Assembly: GCA_027604005.1 (NCBI GenBank)
Contig: JADGJT010000016.1
Location: 58,017-122,016, forward strand
DNA from: Dinochytrium kinnereticum
Taxonomy: Eukaryota > Chytridiomycota > Chytridiomycetes > Chytridiales > Chytridiaceae
Direction of reading: 5' to 3'
DNA length: 64,000 nt
Position numbers and translations under genes: made by a program. The notes beneath the pieces are model-generated. The model made no database searches and had not been told where the DNA came from. It saw only the letters and a program-made list of their open reading frames with translations. Shown piece by piece: positions 10,942 to 23,136 of the stretch. The number at the start of each line of letters is the position of its first letter. Positions within the stretch are counted from its first letter, which is position 1.

Positions 10942-13900
10942 ATGGTGCGGCGTCCTGCTTCATCAAATCCGGAGAGAAAGCTGTATGATCCCAGCCAGCC
11001 TAGACAAAAGCCCTCGAACCTTGCTGCTGTCGAGCAACCATCACCGGTCTTTGCTCCTCGCATTCTTTCATCAGCCTCGTCTTCAAAGACTGAGACATCA
11101 GGGTTGCAGTTTGTGGAGTTCAATGTCGAAAATGCGCATAAGACTGATGATGGAATAGAGGGTGAAAGTGGGAAACGTTTCAATGCATCTGGGAAGCCTT
11201 CTTCCTCGTCAAAGAGCCCTCGGCTGGCTACGAGGCCGGAGGAACCAAAAGTCAAGGGAATGATCTCATTATCAACTGGAAATGGCCGATCGACGAAACT
11301 CCAGCAGCCAGTTATCGAAGAGCTCGACCTCGAAACGCTGGATATGCGGGACGGGAAGAACGTCAAGCTTCTTTACAATACCATATGCAAGATGGAGGAA
11401 CTGATCAAGCACAAAAACATGGGCACTTCTCTAGTCATCTCCGATGTCCATGACCGAATGAAGTAGGTTTTTTTAGTTCACCATTCCAGCACCAACCGTC
11501 TTACCAAACCTTCATGAAAAAACCCCCACCAGACTCGCATCCTACCACAAATGCCTCATCCTTAGCCACCCAACCTTTACCCAAACGCATGACCTTGAAA
11601 ACCGCATGTGGAAAGTCTGTTTTCACGCTCGCATCGAACAGCTTCGTCGGTCTGGTTTTGACGCTTCAGCCACAAATGAAGACAGAGAAGCATTACGAGC
11701 GGCGTTGGACATAATCAAAGAGTTTTATTCGGATTTATTAAAGGGGATGAAGAATGCCAAAGAGAAGACAGTTAGCTCACCGAGATGGGCAAAGTGCGTT
11801 GGGTATTTGGGAGATTTGGAAAGATATCGGGTTATGTTGGGAGAGGTAGGGAAGGGAAAGGACTGGAGAGAGGTTAAAGAGGTGTATGAGTTTGCGGCAT
11901 TTTTGGCGCCGGGAAATGGTGGGGTCTCCTCGCTTATTATTACTTTATTTTACTTGGTCTAATGTATTGTATTTAGGCCTATATTACTATCAGCTCGCAA
12001 CAATATCTGCAATGGAGTATAACTTCATAGCCGCGTTTTACGATTTCGCTCGCTGTCTTAACGCTCGTGCCCCCTTTTTGAATGCAAAAGACACTATTCT
12101 CCTGCTCTTTGTCTCTGCACGGAAATACCTTGAATCAAAGAAAAAACCATCCCTCGACCTACACTTTTTAAGAGTCTATGAGATCTTATACACAAGAATA
12201 AGGTACTCCATATTCTCTACCTATCCAATTCTCTCATTTCTAACCTCCTTTCTCTTTACTCAAAACGAAATAAATTACAATAGCGTCGACAATTTCAAAC
12301 TTCACATGAAATCCCTCCATAACTCTCTCCTAGGTCGTTCTCGTCTCCCCCGACCTCCAAAGTGCCATGTTCATGCTGCTGTTTTAACAGTATCACTTTT
12401 GACGACCTTGTTTGGAGGAGTTGGGGATATTTTTGAGGAGGCCAGTGAATCTGATAGGGAGATACGAGGGTTAGCCGCACAATTTGCTGCAGGTGTTTTG
12501 CAGGGAATTTTGATTGATGTTGCTTTTTCTGGGGGGGAAGTGCTTGAGTGTGAGGGGGTTGTGGGTTTGAGGGTGTTTTTGGGGTGGTTTAGGACTGCAT
12601 GTGGCAAGGGGTGGATGATGTCGAGGTATTTTGAGGTGAGTTCATCGTTGGTGGGAAGGACGTTTCTTCATTTTGTTTTTTCTCCTAGGCGAAGAATTCA
12701 TCTAACCAATCTCCTGTTTCTTCTTTTCTTTTTGTAGCCGCATTATTCCCTCTGGCAGGCTTTCGAACGATTCTCCCGTCAACTTCACTCCTCTATTTAC
12801 CCTACCACACCAACCTTCGAGCCAGATCAACACTTATCCTCACCGTGCCTTTTGTTTGCAGAGGATTGGATTCTAAGAGGATTTCTGCCTCTTCAGGAAT
12901 TGTATGATCGGAATAAATTTAATGAGGAGGTTGGGAAGAGTGGATCTTTGGAGGAGATTTATCAGGAGAGGGTGAAGTTGTTTCCTGCGTGTGGGGGGTT
13001 AGAGGAGAGGTCGGAGAGGGGAAAGGTTTTAATTAGAGAATTAGGGGAGGTTTTTAAGGTTTGGTTTATTTTTTATTTAATTTATTACGCTCGGTTTTAG
13101 CATCGGGTTATTTTTTCTTTTGGTTGTTTTTCTCCCGCAATTACATTTCTATAATTATTCTATATACTTTTTGAAAGAGGGGTATTTCGGATACCAATTT
13201 TTACCTTACTATTCCTTTCTGTGATGATGTTTTATTTTCCTTTTCTGTGTTCTATATCATTGTTCTAACCGCCCATTACTTGCAGTGCGCACCTTTTATG
13301 GAAGTTGACAAGGAATCCGGTGAGGTATCGTACATCGGTGGCTTAAAGAACCCAGAATACGAAGTGGGTCGTACGGTTCCTCGAAATGACGACCAGCATC
13401 CCACTCATAACCTTTCCTCCGCCCCAACCCATGCATTGACTACGACATCACCTCTCTGCAATGGACCAATACGGCGTATCGACGACGATGAGAACGAAGA
13501 TGACCATGCTGTCTCCATGATAGTCAAACCGGAAGAACACGACGATGACGACGAGGATGAAGAGATTGAGTTTAGTCAAATGATGATAGTTAGGAACCCC
13601 ATGAATGGTGATGATGACGACACTCAAGAATCGTTGCTGAGCCCGTCGGATGAGGCTGGGTTGTTACTTCGAGAGTTGAAGCTACGGAAGCATGAACTGT
13701 CCAAGCAGATTCATTCTCGCGGGGGTGGTGGCCAGAGCGGTGGGTTTGATGATCATGGTCATCGTCGAACCGTTTCACAGAACGTTCCTGCGGCTTTGTT
13801 GGATGGTGTTGCAGGGTTGAAGGAGGAGAAGGTGGCTTTGAAGCTCGATAAATCCACCTCCCAGCTCATGTTTGATACAAACTGCTATGTTGGAGATTTG

Positions 13901-14392
13901 GATGGCGTAAGATCAATCATTGAATCGGGTTGGTCCGTCGTCGTCCCACTCGTCATTATCACAGAGCTCGACGGTCTCAAATCCGCTGAAGGTTCACTAG
14001 GTCACTCCGCAACGTTAGCCTCGTCCTACCTCGACCCAATGTTCAAACCATCCTCAAAATCCAAGCCTTCCAACGTGACGCTTATCACGGCCCAAAATTC
14101 TGTTCTTCCCTATCTCACCGTTAGAACAGAGGAATGGGGACCTGGGGTGAGGGGCGTTGATGATGTGCTAGTGAGATGCGCCAAAGGGTGGAAAGGGGCT
14201 GTTCTTGTTTCGGAGGATGTGAATCTGAGGTTGAAGGCTAGGGGAGCGGGGGTTTTGACGGGAGGGATGGATGAGGTTTGTTTGGTTGCAATTGGGCGGA
14301 AGGGGCCGGGGAGGAGGTGGACAGGTGGTGGGAAGCAGAGACGGGAGAGGGTCGCGTCTGGGCCTGCAGCAGGTGGTGGTGAATGTGGGTGA
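10942..14392 (+). CDS. SMG6: EST1/SMG6-like endonuclease with C-terminal PIN domain
   Basis: A gene of about seven exons. SMG6 cuts mRNAs targeted by nonsense-mediated decay; the EST1 family also acts with telomerase. The EST1-type helical domain is clear: VKLLYNTICKMEELIKHKN, then after an intron SHPTFTQTHDLENRMWKVCF and, further on, YYYQLATISAMEYNFIAAFY. The DNA/RNA-binding part follows with FAEDWILRGFLPLQELYD. The last exon, from about 13287, holds the PIN domain. It keeps DTNCY, VDDVLVRCA and SEDVNLRLKA, so the three catalytic Asp expected for an active SMG6 nuclease seem present; SMG5 lacks them. An acidic, low-complexity linker (about 13480-13600) separates the two halves. The first exon ends at 11462 and the next begins at 11533 with frame kept. 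Confidence 0.88.
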
Positions 14393-15417
14393 AGCGAGTG
14401 AGGTTGAATATAGCATCATGCGTTCGCGTGCAGTTTGTAGCGTGTCTGCGTTTGTTTCAATTTTTTGTTACATGAGAAATACACAGGAATATTGGGAATA
14501 TATAGCGTGTCACATGACTTTGACTGCAATAGAGCAGTGTCCGCATGCATGCAAAGTGAAGGGAAGGGAAGGGATGGACGCGTTGAAGTGCAGGCAGAGG
14601 TTTGTCGCGTCATGGCGCGCATGTCAGTCCGAGAAGTCTGGACACACTGTTGGGTGGAACTTGTGTTTTCGTTTTCTGTGGTGGGTGGTCAAAATCGCTG
14701 ATTGGCTGCAGCAAACAATTTCAAAGCGAGTGGAATCCTCCCATTGGCTGCAGCACAGACAATTTTTAAGCTGCCCAATTGAATTGGCCCAACCCGGTGC
14801 TTGTCTTTTCGCTTGGGACAATTTTCACTTTTTTTCTTCCTCTCGAACAATCATCGAACAATCCCTTCCCTCTGCCCGAACAATTCCCCCTTTTCCCTCT
14901 GCTCCCTCGCTCTGCTTGCCTGCACGACTCCCTCGAGTCCGTCATCGCAACCAACCACCGCACGCACACCCGTAGCCATCCACCGCTCGCAGTCGGCTTC
15001 CTTTGCTCAGAGCTGCCCTGGCCGCTGCCGCATCAACGAACGCTCTTGCGCTGCCGATTCTCGGACAACTTGCTTCCCGGCTCTTCTGCGAGGCATAAAA
15101 GGTTTGTCTTTCAGTGACAACTCCATCAGCGAACAACTCTCACTCGGACAACCACCTCAACCAACACTCCCTTCCCTCAATCTGCCTCTTGACGGCTTCA
15201 CCCTCACGCACCGCACACTGTACTTTGCATTGGCGGCTGCTCTCACCTGCGGTCCGATCTCCTCACTCTTTGCTGACGGTATCAGCCACAATTTTTTATC
15301 CCTTCCCTTCTCTTCTCAACTCAGATCAGTGCGCACCCCCATCAACCCCCACCTCTTTTCTAACCGCAGTTCCGAATAATCCAACCGCAGATTTTAGACT
15401 TTAAGTTTCCCAAAGAA
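14393..15417 (+). promoter_or_regulatory. 1-kb upstream region with paired CCAAT-type repeat and CT-rich leader
   Basis: No convincing gene. ATTGGCTGCAGCA occurs at 14701 and again at 14743, each followed by ACAATT within a few bases, and ATTGG recurs near 14784, so three inverted CCAAT boxes lie within 90 bp. From about 14820 to 15400 the plus strand is strongly C/T-rich, like a 5' leader running into the next gene's ATG at 15418. Confidence 0.5.
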
Positions 15418-18400
15418 ATGGCCACTCTCTCACATCACCATGGTGGTGACGATGGCTCCAACGAGCTCTCTCTCGTCGGTCCCGATGAGGCGGCCGCCGC
15501 CGCCGCCGCCTACGGGGACCACACTGGCGTTCCCTCTGATGACTCCCTCCTTCTGCCAAGCGTCCAGCCTCCCCCTTCTGTCCCAGCCATGATGTACCAT
15601 GCAGCATCAGAGGCTTACTCTCAAGCTCACCATCATTATGCAGCCGCAGCAGCTCTTGCGGCTCACCACGCCCACCTTCACCAGCCTCCTCCACCTCCAC
15701 CCCCCAATGCTTACGCTTATGGAGCGGCCCCTGCGGCGGCAGCGGCAGCGGCAGCAGCAGCAGCTGGGCATTTGCACTCCATGGCTATGCCGCCGCCGAC
15801 TGTTGGGGGCTCGGGTGATTCGATGTCACCCTCGCCGCCGGATGGACAGGAGAAGGTGAAGAAGAAGAGAGGGCCGAGACAGACGTCGATCTGCCATCAT
15901 GGCAAGCGCAGGAGTCAGGTCAGTTTCATTCCTCGGTCATTCTTTATTTGTTCATTGCATTTGTTGAAGGGGGGTGTGGATGGGGTGAGCCCATAATGGT
16001 GGATTGTCGTGTTTTGTTGGGTGAGGATGGGTTGGGATGCAACGATGGATGGGATTGTCTGCGAGGTGTTTGAATGGAATTGTCCCGTTCTCACAGTTAT
16101 GTTAAATTTCAATAATCACAGTGCGTCCAATGCTACGACGAGGGAACAGGCGGCTCAACCATCTGCAAGCACAGGCGGCAGCGATATGCGGTAGGTCACA
16201 CACACTTGTACTACACTTTCTTTTTTCCCACGCACACGCGCTTGCTGGCCTCTGACGCGTTCCTTTCCCTTCCTTTTTTCTGATTGGCCGCAGTGCCGTC
16301 CCTGCTTTGACGAGGGACAGCCAACAAACTCGCTCTGCATCCACAGGACTATCCGCATCAAGTGCAAGGAGTGCACGCCGGAGAGACCCGCTCCAAGGGC
16401 CTACCGTCCAAGAGCAAAAAACAGTAACGGCGACAGCAGGTCGGGCTCAATGTCCCCCGTGCCGCAGATTCCTCCGCCGCCTGCAGGCTATCACGTCCAC
16501 ATGAACGGCATGATAGACCCCAATTTGCATCACCAGCACCATCATCACCTCCAGGCTCTTTCTGTCGCGAACTTGGCCACCCCCGCCCCAACCCCCATGA
16601 CCACTCCTGTTGTCCAGCCTCACACTACAGGTCAGCTTCGCATAAGGAAGGGATGGTCTAGGATAGGAAAGGCCGGCATGGAGGAAGAAGAGCTCACAGG
16701 ATTGGCCTGTGAACTCTGCGGCTCTATTGAGAGGCTCGTGATTGGGCCCAGCCGTCAAATGTGAGTTTGGGAATCTTTTTTTTTCATTTGTAGTTGTGTT
16801 GTGACCCTTTTGTTGACCTGAGTTTCCTCTTGCAGTTACTGCTTTGACTGCCATATCAAATCCGACCCAAACGTCGACATGTCGAAGCAGGGGGGAAACG
16901 GAAATAACAATGGCGGTGGTTCAGGCCGGTCTAGGCGCAGTGGAGGTGGCAGCGGATCCCGCTCATCCTCAGCTCACACTCCTCCGGATACACCCAAACG
17001 AACGCGGGGCAGTACATCCGGAAACGGAGGAGCGAACGGCTCGGTGTCGGGAAAGCGAAGAAGGTTGGACGATGGCCAGCCGAGGCCAGTTGACAACGAA
17101 GATGATGACACGGAGGATTTTGATATGGACGGTCTCGCTGGCGGCGGTGGGGCCTCTGATCAGGAGCCCTCGCCGCCTACCTCCTCCGCCTCTGGTCGGA
17201 CCCAGAGAAGGACGACTACCCGAAAGGCCGGGGGATCACAAACGGAAACTTCTTGCTCCGAGTGCAACTCTACAGATCTTGGACAGGCCTTTAAGGACCC
17301 GTCTGGTGAAGTGTGAGTTGGTCATGTCATGTTCTATTTTTGTTTTTGTCGGCAATAGATATAGCTTAATGTTGACCTTTATCCCTTTGTTTTTGTGATC
17401 CTAGTGTCTGCGGTCGCTGCTATAAATGGCTGTCAAAGAAGGGTTATCGTGCACAGCCGGTTACCCGCAAGTCAGGTTCCACCAATGCCCGCCGGTCGAC
17501 ACGCAACCGCGGCAACGCCACGATAGAGTCTCATTCTGACGAGCAGACAAACACTGAATCTGCCGACGATGATGTTGACGAACACACGGACTCGGCCGCT
17601 GAAAATGTTGGCCAGGTCACTGTCCCCTTTGCCGGCGCGCCTCCTTTCAATTTGCCGGCTGGTATGCCCGTCCCCCCTTATTACCTTGTTTGGTACCCTT
17701 CTGGATCGAACCCTGGCGCTGCAGGAGCCGTTGCCGGCGCCGCCGGTGCTGCGGCTGGAGCTGCCGGGGCTTCGGCCACTCCTTATGCGTGGTTCCCCTA
17801 CTATGGAGGCGCGTTGTACCCAGGGCAAGGTGGGGCCGCTGGCATTACCGCGAGCAACCCTCCTGGAACGGACGCAGACTCGAGCTCGTCGATCCCTGCT
17901 GCCGCCGCTGCGCTCCTTAGCCTTCAACAGGACCCTACCGCCCCATCGAACTCAGGGTCCCCGACCGAGGAGGGCTCGTCGATGATAATGCCTTCTGTCC
18001 CCTTTTACATGCCTGGAGCGAATGGCATCCCGGTCCCTATCCCCGCTAGTATGCTTGCCGGTGCTGCCGGTGGAGCCGCCGGTGCAGGTGGCCCTGCCCT
18101 GATTGCCCTCACCCCGGAGGCAGCCGCTGCCATGACCTCTCAAGCAGCCGTTGCAGCCGCCGCAGCAGCCGTGGTCGCTGCAACTTCGTCGAACCGATCT
18201 GGATCTGCCCCTCCTAACGGTGAGGAGGTTATGAGCTCTTCACTAGGAGATGATGTGATTGCGGCTGCGGCTGCGGCTGTTGCTGCGGCCACCACTGCGG
18301 GGACTCAGCCTACGCTTCCGGCGACTGCTTCCGGGGCCACGTTGAAGCCACCTAATGCTGGATTGGATGTGCCTTTGACGGCTCCCGCTAGCCCCGTGCA

Positions 18401-18497
18401 GGATGTGAAGGCTTTGGCTAGTGTTGCTGCTGGTGCTAAGGGGGAGAAGAGGGGCGGTGTGGTGAAGATGGAGGTTTTGGGGGAGGCTAAGGCCTGA
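15418..18497 (+). CDS. Cys/His-rich zinc-binding regulator with GATA-like finger
   Basis: Five exons: 15418-15918, 16122-16190, 16294-16760, 16836-17312 and 17405-18497. The frame sum gives 868 residues. A poly-Ala, His and Pro N-terminus precedes KKKRGPRQTSICHHGKRRSQ and a repeated motif: CVQCYDEGTGGSTICKHRR, then CRPCFDEGQPTNSLCIHRT, then KCKEC. It reads C-x2-C-[YF]-D-E-G...C-x-H-R, resembling Cys/His repeats known in algae and oomycetes (the EsV-1-7 type). Two C-x2-C pairs follow (CELCGS ... YCFDCH), then a GATA-like CSECNSTDLG ... VCGRCYKW, with only 18-20 residues between pairs. The Gly/Ala-rich C-terminal third looks like a disordered activation region. Nuclear DNA binding is inferred. 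I do not recognise an orthologue. Confidence 0.82.
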
Positions 18498-20229
18498 TGA
18501 TGGGTGACGTCTGTTGCTTTTTTTTGTTTTTTTTTTTTTTTGGCTTGGCGTGTTTCGCCCTGTTGTTTTGCGGTGGGGTTTCTTTTGTTTTGCGCTATGC
18601 GCTGTACTTGCAGGCTGCTAATGATTTTGCTTCGTTTTCGTTTAAAGTTTAATACCCTAACCCCTCCGCCCATGGTTGTCTTTTGATGAATTTTTTTTTT
18701 TTTTTGTTTTGTTTTTCGTTGGTTTGTTTTTTTGTCGTTGTTGTTAATGGTGATTTGCTTTTCGATTTTTATTCTATCCTTTTTTAGACTTGTTTGCTTG
18801 CCATTTCGCCCAACTATCCTTTTTATCCTTTTTCCCCCTCCCCCTCCTTCCTTGTTTTGCTTGCTTTCTATTTGATTGGGTAGTGTTTTGCAGTTTTTTT
18901 TTGCGTTATATGATGGTGTTTTTTTTTTTTTTTGCGGACCTGGTGTTTTTTTCATATTTTTCTTTGATTGTTTGTCTTTCGTAGTTCTTCCGCCTTTTCC
19001 CCCTTTCTCTTTTTTTTTTGTGCTGTTCCGTTTGCTACGTTTTTTTACACTTGCGCCTTCTGGTTTTGCTCCACCTGTTCTTGTTTTGAGATATCATTTT
19101 GTAGATTTGGGATTCAATCCTTTTTTTTTTTTTCCTTTGTTTTTTTTTGCTCTTTCGTTTGTTCCCTCTCTTTGGGTAGTGGTGCTGGTTTTTGTCGGTC
19201 GTTCAACATTTATTTCTTCTGTTATTGGCGTCTCTCCCTTTGTCTTTTTTTGCCTTGTACTTAAAAAAGAGAGAGAAATTATGAAAAGTATGTAGTTGTG
19301 TTTTTTTTTTTTTACTTCTTCTTCTGCTTGGAACCAAAATGATGACATCCATTGTATTTAAAGATCTTGTTTTGATTTTTCAATTTGGTTTGGGTTGGTT
19401 GATGGTGGTTGAACGTTGATGGTTCATGAAAGAGTTTTCAATGCAGTTGGCATTTCCGTTGGAAATGCGTTTGTCAGTGACAGGAAACAAACAACATTTG
19501 AAGGATTAACTTTTCTTTTATCTTGCCCCACAGTTTACATCAACAATTATTGCCTTCTTGTTTTTTTGTCGTTGCTGCTTGAGCTGTGGGTTTATGTTTT
19601 TTTTAACCCATTTCCTCTGTGTTCTCAATAATCAACACAAACCGAGTTCCTAGCATGACGGCCATGGCGACGTCTTTGCAAGTTTCGGTTGGTTTTGTTG
19701 GTTTATTGGTTCGTGTGTTTTGTTTTTTTTTTGTTTTTTTTTTTGTGATTAAGAGAAACAACAAAAAATACGAATAAAGAGCGAAGAAAAGAAGAGGGAA
19801 AGCAAAAAAAAAAAATATATGAATCACGCAAGGGAATCAGAAGGGCCGTTCGGGTGCGAAGCGTAAATAAAAAAAAAGCAACAGCAAAAAAAAACTTAAG
19901 AACGTGAACAGAAACAACATTCAACAATCAAGCAAGCAACAGTGAGAAACAAAAATGAGGAGCCGCTTTTCTCCGTGATCTTTTTTTCCGAGGCATTTTC
20001 CATGTCCACACACCCGCCCCCCCCCCCCCCCCCCCACACCACACACAACAAACAACAAAAAAGAAACAAAAAAGCAAGATACGAAGAGGCGTCTCGGACT
20101 CAAGACCACCAACACCCCAACACAAAAACACACAAAACAGACCAGGAAGAATGAGCTGTGCAGAAGAGACAAACCACACACCCCTCAATAAAACAAACAA
20201 TACACACAACACAAAAAAAAATAAAAAAA
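18498..20229. other. convergent intergenic spacer, T-rich then A-rich
   Basis: This 1.7-kb region lies between two gene ends. The plus strand is extremely T-rich from 18504 to about 19640, then A-rich from about 19750 to the stop of ornithine aminotransferase. Each half is therefore T-rich in its own transcript's direction, as in 3' UTRs and downstream DNA. Open frames here are Phe- or Lys-rich artefacts of the T/A runs. Confidence 0.7.
20017..20035. repeat. poly-C run of 19
   Basis: Nineteen consecutive C on plus, flanked by CACACCCG and ACACCACACACAAC. It lies about 200 bp past the stop of ornithine aminotransferase and would be a G run in that gene's transcript direction. Confidence 0.95.
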
Positions 20230-22692
20230 TCACAACTCAACCCCAGGAATATCGGAAATGTCCAACCTCATCACATCCTCAAGCGCTCTCCTGATGATCT
20301 CGATGCCTCTCAGCAGCTCCTCCTCAGAGATACAAAGCGGGGGCGCCTGGTGATGGATTAAAGAGCACAAAAAGCATTAGTCATGATAGACCAAACGGTT
20401 CGTAAAACATGGAGGGGTATGCGAAAAGAGGTTTTTCGGGAAAAGGCCGCGGATGAGGGGGGAGGGAAAGAAGTGGTGAGGGAAAGGACGGAGGAAGAAA
20501 GATGAGCAGGGTTGTGTGTAGCGAGGTTTTGAAAGCTTACCAAGCGAATAATGTTCTGGTGAGTCGGCTTGGCGAGGATGCCGTACTCCTTGAGGAGGAG
20601 ACAGATGTGCCAGGCGGTTTTCGGGGCGGACTGGGAGTGGTCGATGATGAGAGCATTCAGGAGACCTTTGCCGCGGACTGCGGTGTTTTCGAAAGGGCGT
20701 TATGGAGTAAAGGTGATGTCGTTAGCATTATTTTTACACTTCAAAAAGGCGGAAGAGGCAGAGAGAGACAGGATAGAGAGCGATAAGATAGGTATTGTGA
20801 AGTGACGGGCGGGAGGGGGGGGGGGGGGTAAACAAACCTCCAGCCACCAGCGGACTCCGAATCTCCCTCAACTTCTCCCTAAATAATTTCCCCAACCGAT
20901 CCGCCTTCTCAACCAAACCCTCATCCTTAATAACCTGCAAAGCAGCCATAGCCACCGCAGATCCCAAAGGATTACCTCCATAAGTGCTCCCATGTTCACC
21001 GGGTCGAATGCACATCATAATCTCCTTGTTGGCAAGCACAGCCGAAACAGGGTAAACACCCCCCGACAAGGCCTTCCCGAGAATCAACACATCCGCCTTG
21101 ATGTTCTCATGATCAATGGCGAGCATACGACCCGTTCTCGCCAAACCCGTTTGGATCTCGTCGGCCAGAAAGAGGACGTTGTGCTCTTTGCAGAGGTCAC
21201 GGCAGGCGGTGAGGTAGCCTTCGTCGGGGACGTAAATCCCGGCTTCACCTTGAATAGGTTCGACCAGGAACCCGCAAACATATTTCCCGTGAACCTCCAA
21301 CGCCTCTCTTAAATCCGTCACTGAGTTGTACTCGATCCGTCTCTTGGTCACAGGGCAAGCGCTCCCAATCCTCTGGTTGAACGGCCCAAAGCCCTCTGTG
21401 GCGTCAGGGTCAGAACTCATGGAGATGATCGTGATGGTCCTTCCATGGAAATTGTTCGCACAGGCCAAAATGATCGCCTTGCCCTCCGGAATTCCCTTCT
21501 TCATGTACCCCCACTTCCTCGCAATCTTCAAAGCAGTTTCAACCGCCTCCGCTCCAGTGTTCATGGGAAGGACCATGTCATATCCGAAATACTCGGTCAC
21601 GTACTTAGCAAAAACCCCAAAGACGTCGTTGTAGAAGGCGCGAGAGGAGAGAGTGAGCTTTTGAGCTTGGTCCGTCAGGGCCTTGATGATTTTGGGGTGC
21701 GCATGACCTTGGTTCACGGCTGAGTATGCTGAGAGGAAGTCAATGTATTTTTTGCCTTCGGGGTCCCAGACGTGAGCTCCTTCGGCGCGGGAGAAGACCA
21801 TCGGAATAGGGTGGTAGCTGTGGCGTTATTAGATAAAGTGGTCATAGAGAGAGATGGTTCCGGGCACAAAGTGTGAAAGAAACGTAATGGAAAAGTGAAT
21901 CGTGATCAAGGACAGGGACAGTGTGGATGGAATGGCGAATCATGACAAGATATGAAAGCATCGAAATATTTTGGGAGGTAAGAGAACGGGGGAATTGGGG
22001 GTTATGTACTCTCGCTGATGCTCATGCTTATCCCCATCTCCATAAACTAACCCCAATCCACATTGCAGAGGTTGTTATCCCAGGGACGATAAGGGACAAT
22101 GCCAAAGTCACCAACATCAGGTTTTGCATCAGTCATTCAATTTTTCAAACCAGCGTGCAGCCCGACCAACGTAAGGAACAAGACCCCAAACGAAATAGCA
22201 GAATAAAAAATGCAACCACTCACTTGTGCGCTCCGTATGTGTGCTCGAGATCTGTGGGGAAAGTGCGAATGAGAACGGTTAGGAGATACGGTTGATGCAG
22301 TTTCTGGTTTCTTCACTGGTGAGGAAGCCATTGAAATGTGATGAGAGAAGCTGATGCATGGAAGTATCTCCGTTCAACCCTGCCCGCGAAAGATTTGCTG
22401 TCCAAGTCCTCCGTCAAGGACGTCTGGCAAGCTTCATACAACCATCAAACAGAAACCACAGACCCCAGACGTTCAAGGTGATATCCCATCATGTATTCAT
22501 CCAACGCCACAAACCGTCTCCATGCAGAAACAGTAATCCAACCTATCATACGAGACAGGGAGAGAGGAGATGATGCTTACTTATGATCTCAGTTGAGGAT
22601 AGATGAACGCCTGCAGTTGTGGTGGTTGTGGTGGATGCGACATCCTTTCCGGTGGATGCGGATGCGGAGAGGGCTGAAGGTTCTGGGGCCAT
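20230..22692 (-). CDS. CAR2: ornithine aminotransferase
   Basis: A PLP enzyme moving the delta-amino group of ornithine to 2-oxoglutarate in arginine catabolism. Five exons: 22692-22581, 22251-22224, 21817-20838, 20677-20541 and 20346-20230. They sum exactly to 457 residues. Exon 2 is only 28 nt. The splices give [20 protein letters not shown], the family hallmark. Further on are [73 protein letters not shown] and [17 protein letters not shown] with the PLP lysine; the protein ends [13 protein letters not shown]. The N-terminus [17 protein letters not shown] has no clear mitochondrial presequence, consistent with the cytosolic fungal enzyme. Intron 3 contains a 14-base C run just after its donor. 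Confidence 0.95.
20815..20828. repeat. poly-G run of 14 inside an ornithine aminotransferase intron
   Basis: Fourteen G on plus (C in the transcript), 9 bp inside intron 3 from its donor. It is preceded on plus by GGGCGGGA. Confidence 0.95.
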
Positions 22693-23136
22693 TCTTTTTT
22701 CTCAGGTGGATGGATGCGTTGCGTGGTTGGAGGCGATGGGGTGTCGCTTCGGTCGTTTGTAAAGGGCGATGGCTGGATGGGTTTCTTTCTTTTTTGGCGG
22801 TTGGCGGTGAGGGTATGGAGAGCAAAAATATCTTTATTATTATTTGCCTGATTTATTATTGCTAAATTCTTAAAATTGCCTTGTGTATCAAGATATTCAT
22901 GGGTATTTCAACGAGATGCAGCCAATCACTGTCTTTGTTCTGGAAGCATCCTGTGCCTTGGCGTTGGATATCTCTGCAACTTTCTGGTTTATTTTGAAAA
23001 AATAAAAATGACAAAGAGGCTGCCGCTGACAAGTCCCGAGAGGGCTGCGGGTTGGTTCCTTCCTTGCCCTCACCGGGAGTGCTGCACGCGGCTCTGCTCC
23101 CCCCTCTAATTTTATTTGAACGCGTTAACAGCATCC
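22693..23136. other. intergenic region upstream of ornithine aminotransferase
   Basis: A 444-bp gap between two minus-strand genes. It must hold the aminotransferase promoter. An AT-rich patch lies at 22835-22870. No gene or clear element is seen. Confidence 0.5.

Noticed and set aside
18790..19300. Phe-rich open frames on plus
   Set aside because: They arise from T tracts in a 3' flank and have no start context, domain or splice logic.
22137..22331. Alternative ornithine aminotransferase start ([10 protein letters not shown]...)
   Set aside because: It lies in intron 1 and its frame does not join exon 2; the Met at 22692 gives [15 protein letters not shown] and an exact frame sum.
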